From NCBI GenBank assembly GCA_009767595.1, contig VSDK01010247.1:111563-175562 (forward strand): a DNA stretch of 64,000 nt. The letters run 5' to 3'. This DNA is from Symbiodinium kawagutii. Taxonomy: Eukaryota > Sar > Dinophyceae > Suessiales > Symbiodiniaceae. Positions 45,701 through 57,700 of the stretch are shown in pieces. The notes below the pieces were generated by a model, which saw only the letters and a program-made list of their open reading frames with translations, had not been told where the DNA came from and searched no databases. The translations under genes were made by a program, and so were the position numbers. The stretch's first letter is position 1. The number at the start of each line of letters is the position of its first letter.

Positions 45701-48700
45701 TAAGGTGAGGAAATGGTAGCAGTAAATGGTGGTTTCTCAAGTCATAGGGAACACTAAAAACGGATGGTTTATTACCATAGATGGTTAGTGGGAAGATTTG
45801 GGGGTACCCCTATGACTTGAGAAACCATCAAATGGGTACGTGGTGGAAAAAGGTTGGTAAATGGTAGCAGTACATGGTATCTAATGAACTTGTTTATATA
45901 CTGGTAAATGCTGCTAGTAATGTGTTGATGATGGTTATATGGTGGTTGATGGTTAGTGCATGGTAGCCGTAAATTAGTACATGGTAGCTTATTCTGTGGT
46001 AAATGCCACTAATAATGTATAATGGTTAATGGTTGGTAAATGGTTTCATGGTAGCTAGTGTTGACAAATGGTGAGTATAAATGATAGCAGTAGTTAGTTA
46101 CTACTAACTAGTACTGTTAGTTGATCGTGAGTAGTGAGCAGCGGTTCACTATTTACTAGTAATGGTAGTAAATGCCAGCTAGTGTTCGTTCATCGTGTTA
46201 GCGGTGATTGATGGTGAGTGACTGGTTATTTACCAACAAGCTGCTAGTGAGTGGATAAGAACTGCTTCAGAATGGTTGATTCTGCTAAATGAAATCACTT
46301 GAGTTAACACTATTTGATGGCTGCTGATGCTTAATCGATATTTAAGTGATGGCTAATTGATGGTGAGAAGCTGCTAATTAACATCAATTGATAACATCAA
46401 TTGATACTATAATATCAATTCATGATGAATTGATGATCTATTCATGAACAATGGATGGTCGATAGTCCATTGATGATAAATGATAAAAACACTTGTTAAC
46501 GATGATTTCTATAGGGTTGGGAACAAATAATCAATGAATGAGTCTGATAATATCAACATATCAACCACAAACCGTTTCTATCGGGTTAGTTAACCACTCA
46601 TTTTGGGGATAATTGTCACTATAATGGTTATTGGTTGGATGATTTCTATAGGGTTAGTTAACCACTCCAGCTGGCTTGCCACCATTTTAGTTAATGATCC
46701 ATTATATGGAAATCATCTATTTGGAAATGATTTCTATAGGGTTAGTTAACCATTCATTTTAGGGTTAGTTGATCACTATCGATTCATAATGGTCAATAGT
46801 GATGGATGAAACTACTCAGGCTGACAGCTCCTTTTCAACACACAGCGAGTCGATGGTGGCTATCTTCATCCGGTTGGTGGTGCTCACCACCCCGTCATGA
46901 AAAACATGAGTCAACCAACCATTTAATAACAATTGAACACTTGGGAAAATATAAAATGTTTAAAAATTACTAGGGAAGATTTGAAAAATAAACCACCAAC
47001 CAGCCATGGTCCAGATTAGTGATCCCTACCTCTGGCGGTTGATGATAGTTCACACTGGATCCGCACATTTCACCAGGGAACAAATCCGCAGCCTTGCCAT
47101 AGTCCTGGCCGCGAATGACCTGGGCGGTGAAACTTTTTGGGGGGGGATGATGATCCGTTTGTTTTCACCACAATAGTTGATGGTTAATCGTTTGTTAATC
47201 ATAGTGGTGTTTGGTACTGAGGTTTAATCAACCAACAGGCGGTGGTTGAACCTATGGTTAATTAACCAATGGGTGGTCAGGGATGGTTAGTTGATGTCTA
47301 CTTGACGAGCTTAATCGATGGTTTATTGATGGTCAAATGATGGTTCATTGATGGTCAATTGATGGTCAGTTGATGGTCAATTGATGGTCAATTGATGGTG
47401 AATTGAAGATTATTTTTGGACGGTTAATGATGGTCCATTGATACTTGATTGAAAAGAATAATTGATGGATGAATGATCCTTCTGGTTTGTTATGAACTGC
47501 TGGTTGACTGCTGGTCATAGTGAATGATCCTGCGGTAGACCTGGCTTATCTAGCCTCATGATGTAAAGGCACAGCTACATTGGCGGTAGAGACTTGAGGA
47601 ACGTGCTGTTGTGGCCTTCCTATGGAATGATGTATCAGTTTCGGACCCTGAAAGTTGTTAAAGCTGCGTACATACAAGATACAACTGTATACCAATCACG
47701 TCCTGCACGGATACATGTATGATGGCTATCGAACAGCAACGTACAGCGGCTTCTGGCCGACAGCCCTTTTGGTCTGCTTCCTATGGTGAATTGTCCACTT
47801 CGTGGGTGATTCTAAGATTTCTTGACGACATAAACGCATCCGTGCCGGTTTCTTATGCACTTGTGGCCCTTGGTTGGTCAAAGAACCTCGTACCGCCAGA
47901 GCTATAAGTGGGTTAAAAAGCAATTTAATTATAGTCATTATCTACAATAGCTGGCAATCACCCTAGTTTCAAACCTAAGTTAACTGACTGGCGGGTCCCA
48001 CTTTGCACCCACCTGGTTCATGATGGTTGGTATTGATTCTCAAGCGTCAGGCTGCAGCGTCAGGTACAAGCAAACTCACTGCTCACAGGTCATGAAGCAT
48101 GTGCTGAATGTGCTGTCGCCATGACAATCATGGGGATGGATGCAACAACAGCAACCAAACAACGAACACAAAGGAAAACAAACACAGCCCCAGTGATAGA
48201 ACAAGCATATAAAAGAGCAGTTAGGTAAGCAAACAGATTTAGCTTCTAAATTCCGGGGTGTCTAGAAAGCACTCTCCCAAAGAAAGCATGAGTACTTCTG
48301 CTCCAAGCTCCTTTCTTGTAGCATTTACCACCAATCGTAGAAAGCTACCTTTCTTGTACCGGTTACGTTCCCACCCTCTTGGTCAGACCACGAAGAAAAA
48401 ATGTGCTGGTGGCTTGCCAACGTAACCATTTCTGACTGATTCTGGGTTGCTGGCTCCACCATACACCACAAACCGCAAGAAGTGAATAAAAACTGTGATA
48501 CTTCCTGCTTAAAGCCATCGTTGATAATCGCATCACCAATGATTATGAAGCAATATGAACCATTAATAATCATATCAACAATTGTCAATTATAAGCTATT
48601 ATCACCTTGTGATAATCAATGATAATCTACAAACCATTGGTATACCCAAAAATCAACAAACATGATAAGATATGGCTCGGCTTGTCCTTGAATGGTACCC

Positions 48701-51700
48701 CTTAACCATCCAAGAATATCTGAAGAGCTCGAATTTGGTGAACGAAGCCTCCTGGGGGCCGCTCCTGGCCTCCCTTGAAAGGCCCTTCAAAAGCCTGGCC
48801 CTGGGTACCCCTCAGCACCGAAGGGGCGCCTCTGGGGCGATGTAGGCCGGCGTTCCGGGAGGTGCACCAAAGGTCCTGGCGAAAGGTTGAGGGAAGGCTG
48901 GCGAGCCATGGGAGGGGTGAGGTTGGTGAAGGTTCAAGCTGGTTTTGGTTTGTTAAGGTTGGTTGATGTTGGTCTTGGTTGAGATTGCTTGAGATTAAGG
49001 TGGGTTGATGTTGATGTTGGTTGTTGATGAGAGTCAGTTGGCTTTGGTACATGCTCGGTCGACTGTTCTTCTTATGTAGTGAGATACTCATTGTCAATGG
49101 TTATTTGGCTGATGAATGGTCACCGTTTGATAATAAATCATCATTCACTGGAGAAATCCAACTCCCATCTCCCCAAAAAAAACCATCCAGGCCACCACCC
49201 AGGGCACCCCCCCAGCCATCCCCATCTTCCATCCCACGGCACACCCCAGCCACCGGGCGACCCCTGGGCGTTCCCGGCCATTCCCCGCCGATGGCTTCGG
49301 TACCGAAACGGCACAGCCCGAAGTCCGTCAGCTTCGCCAACGGCTTCGCCAAGCGACCTGGCGGCCGCGGCACGAGGGGCACCTGGGGGGGCACCTGGGA
49401 ACGCGCCCCAAACGTCGCGGGAGATTTTTTGTTAGGTTTGGTTTTTTTGGGGGCGAAGAGATCATCAAGTTGAAGTGTAACATGCTATATGTCACTTAGA
49501 TCATCGAACAAAAAAAAACGATTTCTCAAAGATCGCTTACTAAGTCAATTTCGTGTCAATTTTGCGGGACTTGTTGTGACATGTTGACTTAGCGCTGAAA
49601 GTTTTAGATTCGTTGCTGTGTTGGAGAGCCGAGGACATACTTCGAGTCGCAAATATCCAAAGTGCTTCAGTGTGCAGCTTCACCACCAGCGTCTGGACCA
49701 AGTACCCCATCCTTGACCCAGCCAGCCCACCTTCATCAGAGAGCACCACGTTGTCGGGCTTCAGGTCTCTCACCAGCATGCCCATCATGTGCAGATGCCT
49801 CGGCTGAGACATCCGCAGCACTGCTAAGTCATTGGGAACCACTGGTGGTGCTTCACAAGCCGTGCCATGGTTTCCACAATTCACAGTGGTTTGGTGGTTT
49901 ACCATGATCACACTACATACACTACCATTTGGTTAACAGCACTGGTAGGTCCTGGTAGTGATGGACAACAACGAAATGGTCGGGCCTTGATGCACAAACA
50001 TACCCTCCCACCTTTGCCATAGGAAAACCACCGAGTGAGGACAGCCCAAGGGATGTCCAATCAAATGACTCGTGCCCCGTCAAATTCGTTATGGAAATGG
50101 CCTGTAAAAAGTGCCGCGCGGGCACATATGCCGGTACACATGAGCCACTGTAGATACCTCATAGTCAATGAAAGCAATCAAAAAAACTTTACATAATTTT
50201 AAGTGCTCATCAACATAGTTGTTGCAAGACATGGCTATTGGTCAAAACTCTGTGCTCGTTCTGTTTACTTGAACAACATCCTCTAGCTTTTGGAATGTGA
50301 ACTACGGTGGATATTCACTAATCCCCATCATTGTTGTTGTTTGATGGCGATCCTCCTACTACATCATCAACGGTCGTCACAACCCAAAAAAATCAAGAAT
50401 CAGAATCAGAACCAAAAAAAACAAAAACCATCCTCAACAATCCCAAGCCCCCAAAAACCGAACCGTCGCAAGCCACTCCTTTCATCTCAACAGGCCCCTG
50501 TCACAGCTGTGGCGCTCGATGCCCAGCAGTACTTGGCCGATCCAAACGAACGCCTCGGGCGGCGGCGCGTAGTCCTCTTCGCCTCAGCGACCGATGGTCA
50601 CTGGGGGCCCCTCCTGGCCTGGCTCCCACGTAAGGCTAGCAGGGGATGCCCCCGGCGAGCCGCTCATCATCAGCCAGCTATCGTTGACCTTTCTGAGCCA
50701 TGGAAAGGCCGAAAAAGTTGCGAAACCCTTGGGATCAGTCGTCAAATTCTACTCGGCCTTGGACTGACCTGTGCCTAGTGAAATCAGCACCCAGCCTGGT
50801 GATTTGGCAAAGGAAAATCCACCGATGCTTTGCCAGGGTGATTTTCCAGCTGGACTAGCGGAATGAAACCATGAACGGCCCGTAGTCAACCATGATCAAA
50901 CCTTATCAATGATTAATCAACCGTTTACTTGGTGGCGTAGAGTAGATCCCTTGCTAAAAGTTTTCTTGCTTTGGTGTTCGTGGATATATGCAGTGCATCA
51001 ATCCAAAAAACACTAAAAAAAGCCCATGATCAACCTTCAGAGTGGCCGGCAATGCGACGCCGTGCCGTGCCAAGGTGTCGGGCCCGGAAGCTCGTCAAAC
51101 ACCGGTAAGCACCAGTCCCCAGGACCAGGTTGAGTTGACTACATGTACATGCACATTCTGTTTGATAGGGGGGGTTCTCAAAATAGGGAACCCCAAAAAA
51201 CCGTTGGTTTCTGGATTATTTGGTGCCCCTATTTCGGAAAACCACCATAAATTTACCAATGAGATCAATACAGTAATACAGTAAATACATGTAAATAATA
51301 AGTAAACAGAAATAAACATCCTCCAACTGTTCTAAAATGTAGGATCGTCTTCAACCGTGGCTGAGTTTTCTTCACCACAGGTTCTCAATTCTCTGCCAAA
51401 GATCGTTGCCAAATCTGCCAAAGGTGTTCGGTCCTAGGCGTGGCAACTGATGAGGAGAAGGGGTTTCATCGCTGACCAGCCACTGGTGACGGCTGGCAAT
51501 CACATCATATCACTGGTGGTAATGATAATCACCAGTGAAACACCAGTCATCGTGGTACAACCCGGTACATAAGATTGTCAGTATACAAACCGATTGATTG
51601 AATGGTGTAGCCAATAGGATGATTGACCAGTCCAGTTCTAATCGGTTTTTTGACTTGCATGCAAACTGGCACATACGATCCATAATAATGATTTCTATAT

Positions 51701-54700
51701 CAAACTGGAAACTGGAAATCCATAAAGTAGCTTCATCCATGGTTTGCATATTGACTGGTATACAAACTGGTGCATCTGATCCACAATGGATAAGCATAGA
51801 TACGTGGTTGCCAATAGGCTAATCAACTCACAGTCTGGATTATCCAACGTTTCTCGCTAATCTGCTAGTCCATTCACTACTGTTTCCGCTCCAAAGGTGG
51901 GCCTCCGTAGTTATAACTTGGTTTATAAGGCCACTTAACTATACTTCCATCACTAGTAGTTATCCTAGTTATAACCCAACGGCTATAGCTGGTTAGCGGC
52001 CTGCCTTAATCTACAAAAAAACCCATGGATTTCCTACATCTCGCTGGTACTTCAGCGTCGAGGATGGCAGGTGGCCTTCGAGGTGATCCCCCCAGAAATA
52101 GATGGCTAGTTAACCCCTGTGAATGGTTGATGGTGGCCAATAACCCCTTAATAACCATACGATAACCATATAATATCAAAATGACCATATAATGGTGGCT
52201 ATCAACCCCCAAAGAAATTATTCTTTTTTGATATCAAGAAAGAATGTTAACCCCATATTGATTTTTGTTTAAATCTAAGTTTTTGTCAACCCCTACAGTA
52301 GTAAGCCCTGCTTGTTGCTGGGTACACCTTCCGGGGGCGTCACCTACAACCCCGGCACCAGCCAAGGCACAAGTTCCCCTTGGAGCAGAGTTCCATGACG
52401 AAGCAGTACAGGCCTTGGAGACAGCGGTCCGGTTGCTGGTGGTTTCATGGGCCTCGAAAAGGGTAACGAATGGTGTTTAAATGTGTTTAATATTGGTCCA
52501 ATCTATTCATCTATAATGATTCTAGTCTGGTTGGGATTGTCGTGTTTTTTTTTCGAGAGGTTAAATTGGTATAGATAACTAGCCCATGACCCATATCCAA
52601 AGCCCAAACTCCCTGCTGTTCTCACCGTAGAATTGCGGCTGTTCTCAGGTCAGTTGATGTCACCCTGCCGCTGCCACCGCTCGGAGCAGGACGCAGATCT
52701 GGAAAATGCTTGGCGTGAAACAGCTGAACGAGGCACCTGCAACGGGAGCCGGTGCAAAATGTCGGCGAACCGATAGGTCAAGGGGTGAATCACCAGGTCT
52801 GTCAATACGATAGGTCACTTGAATGTTCATAGGCAACATCTCAACTTGTGGAACTGGTAGTTATTGACTGGAAGTAGCTGAGGATTTATTGATTATATCG
52901 TTGGACAGCTACATAGGTACAAAAAGTTCATAATCAACCATATAGATACGCGATATGTAGCCTAGATTGTTCTCTATAGTGGTTGTGAACCAGGTATGGA
53001 CGGTATGTACAGGTTCTGCTGGTTGCCACCACCAACAAAAGCAGGCACCCAACCAAGGCAGCACAAGGGAGAGCAAGAGCCAACTCTCGAGCAGGATGCC
53101 TGTTTCACCATCTTACAGCAATGAAGTATCACCACCAAGCAGAACTTCAACGAACTTGGAGCTGGAACCCAAACTGGTTACACCCCTGGTAGTTCGAAAA
53201 AAATCGCTCCCCTGTGAGCCCACCCACCCCAGCTCCCACCCCAGCTCCCACCCCAGCTCCCACCCCAGCCCCCACCCCACCCCAGCTCCCACCATGGCAT
53301 CTTCCCCCGTTGGATCCCCACGGGAACCCCACGGGACCGCGCCTGTGGGGTTCCTTGCTGAGCCGATCCGCCACGTCGCTCTCTCGCTGCGCCGTCTTTG
53401 CCAGGCCGCGGGGCGGCACGGTCTCAGCGAGGCGGGGAATGCGTTGGATGAGTTGATGATTTGGATAATTAATGGATATCATGGCTAATGATTAATGATT
53501 AATAATTGATAATATAGGTATAATGGCTGCACCAGCTTTCTACCATGATTTGGATAAGTTTGACCATTAACCAACTAACTAATGGGTTAATATTAAGCAA
53601 ATAATATGGGTTATATGACCAATAATAAAAGGGGAAAAAACCACCAACCAATATAGCTCATGGTCAATGATTAACAATATAGGTATAATGGCTAATAATA
53701 TAGGATTTCGATATGTTTCAATAACTCACTAATAGTTGATAATATCATTAATTTAACAATATAATGATGAGTTGATGATTTGGATCCATGGTTACATGAT
53801 TTGGGTAATTAATGGATATCATGGTTAAGGATTTGGATATGTTCACATGATCAAATCATTGATTATGGATGGTTTGATGAATTGATCATTAAGAATGATT
53901 TGGATATGTTTGACCAATAATAATAGGGGCATAACCACCAACCAGTATAGTTAATGGTTAATGATTAACATTTTAAGTATAGGTGCTAAAAAATGGTTAA
54001 TAGATGGTTTGACCAAGAATCATGATTTGGATATGTTTGACCACCATATAAATTACTTGGCGGAGTGATTTGATTGGATATGATTTGGATATGAGTCAAT
54101 GATTCGATTGAGTTGGTGGTTAATAAATTGTTAACCCATAGCAATGGTTGATATATAAAATTTGGATGATAAAGGCCATATAATACTATAGGTATAATGG
54201 TATCATAGACTTGAATGGTCAATGGTTTAGTTAATGGCTAATGATTAATGATTAACAATATAGGTACGATGGCTGCACCAGCTTTCTACCAGGATTTGGA
54301 CATGTTTGATCATTAAGCGACTAACTAATTGGTTCATATTAACCAAATAATATGGGTTGTTTGTAATTATCCAAATGAGTTAAGCAAAACAAGTGAGTCA
54401 ACTTAATGGTCAATGATTAATGATTAATAGTATAGGTATAATGGCTATACCAGCTATATACCATGATTTGGATATGCTTTAATAATTCACCAATAGTTAA
54501 TGATGAATTAGTATGTATGGGTAACAATAGTCAAAATATGGTCTGATGAATCAATGATTAGTTGATATATTGATCATATGTATCGGTCAACATTAGCCAA
54601 CCAACTAGTGGGGGATAACCACCAAAAATAATAAGGAGACACTGGCTAATGATAGATATGGCGAGTTGGGTGAATAGTTGATAATAGGATACAATAAGTA

Positions 54701-57700
54701 GCAATAGTAGGGAATGTACCAGCTATACATGGCTATGGAAAAATATCAATCATCAAAACTAGGGCATGAAAGTCAACAATAGCAGGGAATACAATGACCA
54801 ATGATGGGGGAACCAGGGGTACAGGGTGAACTGACCCACAGCCATTTAAGGTTTAATGAGTTGGTGAATGAGTTGGCTTAACCAGGTACTTATCAATGGC
54901 AATGGGCAATGGTGGCAACCATAAGCTGTTTGATGGTGGAACCAGGTAAGGAAGCATTCAAAAGCAGGTAATCAATGCGCTAATGAACCACCATTCACCA
55001 AGTAATTTAGTTGATTCATGAGTGGGTTGATGATTGGTCAAGTTCAGAAGGGTTAATGAAACATCAAAAAATAGACAATTAAACCGGATTACATGGTATC
55101 AATGGTAAGCTATAATCTGGTAAGCTATAACTCTTGGTTAGTCAATGGTGGTTAATGAGTTGGTTAATGAGTTGCTTAATCAATGGTGGTAACCAGATGT
55201 TTTTGATGGTGGAACCCGGTACTGAACCAGTCAAAACCAGACAATTCATGAGCTAATTGAACCACCATTAATTGGGTCATGAACCATTAAAACCGACCCG
55301 TTGTGCTTGCGTTTAACGGTGACCTGTTAAACTGGAAGTAGTGGTTGACAATGGTGTCTAGCTGGTGAATCAAAGGTGGCAGCGGGTGAACCACCTTGCT
55401 GGTTGATTAGTTGGATAGGGTTGATAATAGGGGAGAATACCCATTCAGAATACAATACAGGGAGACACCAACTGGTGGTTAATCAATGTTGGTGAAGTAG
55501 TGGTGGTTTATGAGTTGGTTAACCAGGCAATCGACCAGCTAATGAACCAGTTGATTCACCAGCTAATACTAACCAATCAACCTTGCTGGTTGTTTAGTTG
55601 GTGCGTGGTTGATAATGGATTTAGCTGGTTTAATTAGCTGGTAATGGTGGCTTTGAACGGTTACCTGGTAATCTTCAACTAATGGTTAAAATTATGTTTC
55701 GTGGTTGACAATAGAAGACAATAACCAACGATAATAGGGGGCATGCCAGCAATAGTGGTGGTTAATCAATGGTGATTAATGAATTGGGGAATGAGTTGGT
55801 TAATGAATTGGTTGATCAGGTAATCAATCAGTATCAACCGGCTGATGCCCAAGGGCATGCTTGCTATCCCTACGAATCATGGCTGGGGCTATCATTGGTG
55901 TTATCGTAAACACACTTTCTGCCATAAACATGACTAACTGTCTTTTACCCTAACCTTTGTACACCCACAGCTAGCATGATCGACCACCATTGACGACAAT
56001 TGACCCCGAGTTACCACAAATATCCTCCACCATCAGTTCCTCTTGAACGGAAACGTTTCGCCAACAAATCCTTTCAGACCCCAAGCAGGTTTGCAAGCAA
56101 GCAACCACATTCTTCACCTGAGCGCATGAAGGCGGTGGAAGCGACGAACCAAGGCTGGAAAAAATCCTATGCTTCAAGGTACCATGAAATGGTATGTAAC
56201 CAACCCCACTTGCAGCGAGTTGGTAGAATCTTGCTGGTTGCCTGCTATTGGCTGGTAACTGGCACAGTAAATAATGTTCATTACCCATGGCTTTGTCATG
56301 AACATTGTTTGGTCATCCTGCTGATGGTGATTCATCTCCCTTTCTTATTGTTAGTGAATTTGGACACCCGTGCCGTAATTGAAACTGAGCGAACTAGCAC
56401 AGAATGTCTTTCGGCAATTGATCCAAAACACAAAATACTAGCATTTGCTTACAACCCTCCTGGTAGCTCCTTCGCTCCCCCTTCAAAGGGCTAAATGGCT
56501 CCCCCTGGCTCTTTCGCATACAACACACAATCCTGCGCTGCCTAAAACAAACAAACGTCATCGTGGATAGACCACTGCATGCAATGAGATCAGCCGTTTC
56601 CAGTGGATGTTTGGCGCATTTTCATGGCTGAGAACCAAGGCTTTGAGGAGTTCAAATACTGGCATTGCAAGGTGGGCACCTAACCAGTCGTACACGCTGG
56701 GTTGTAAGTAGGACAATTACCAGCTATGATAAATATTCAGATCTGGTTGGTGGTTCCAACCCCAATGAAAAATATTGGTCAACTAACCATTTGTTAATGA
56801 TTATTAGGGAAAATAAGAAATATCAATCAAACCACCAGCCAGAGATATAATTACAAGTACAGTGAAGTGTCTTTCTAAACCAGGTTTTTAGCCAGGGTGG
56901 CCCATCTTGTGGCAAAGCATCGCGCTACATCAAGGTAGGGTTAGCCATTGATGGTTTCAAATCCCAACCACCATTCAAGGTTGGTCGACGAAAACAAAAA
57001 CATTGGGTAGGTTTCAGCCACTGACCATAGTGATGCTGGATCCATATCAATAAACCACCCATATTTGGGAAATGTCACCAGCTATTTCCCATAAATTGGG
57101 GGTGGTTAAATAATATGGATCTACCATGCACATCCATTCACGATTAAACCACAACGATGTCCAACCTGTGCGACACCAGGAGCCATGACACCATGAATAT
57201 ACCGGGTGACCCGTTCAGTCGCTAGGGTGGCATGGTTAGGATCAAACTAGCCATTGGTGGTTGTCAACTCTTGGTGGTTTTTAGGTCTTTTGACAAAAAA
57301 TCAATTTCTAGTGGCTATACGGCAAAAAAACGGGAAAAAAAAAAGAACCAAGGTAATAACTGTAATCCGCCCAGATGCGTTAGTTTTCCTCCATTATGGC
57401 GATTTAATTACGATCCTTGTTTAGCATTGGCACATAAAACATGATCATTTTCAGGTAAGACATTAGAATCTACCCAGAACCCACCTGACCAACACCTTAT
57501 AAAATGATAAATGATTCTCACACATTTTGGTATCCGAAACAATCACCAGACCCCAAAAATCACCCTCCACCCCCAACAACCACCGACTGCCCACCCACCC
57601 CGTGCAATCCCAAGAGCCGCGTAGGTGCGGTTGGTGTGCGCATCCTTGGCGCGCCACACGGTACCAAAGGAGCCACGGCCCAAGACCGCTGACTCTGGAA

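Larger units (their letters stand above)
53430..56100. other. Kinase intron
   Basis: Between the Lys micro-exon and the alpha-C exon. Almost entirely TTAATGATTTGGATATG and GGTTAATGAGTTGG words on the plus strand, with the 125-bp direct repeats and a family B copy. Confidence 0.65.

Noticed and set aside
47719..48588. ORFs around 47.7-47.9 kb and 48.3-48.6 kb as extra kinase exons
   Set aside because: The APE exon (48830) and the VIRGQDYG exon (47119) join codon to codon, leaving no room for residues between them.
49021..49473. Plus-strand ORF of 150 codons, Pro/Arg-rich
   Set aside because: Shadow of the DFG exon and its C-rich flank on the opposite strand.
50290..50778. Plus-strand ORF of 162 codons
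   Set aside because: Overlaps the alpha-E exon and a repeat E copy on the opposite strand; Lys/Gln-rich start is low-complexity.
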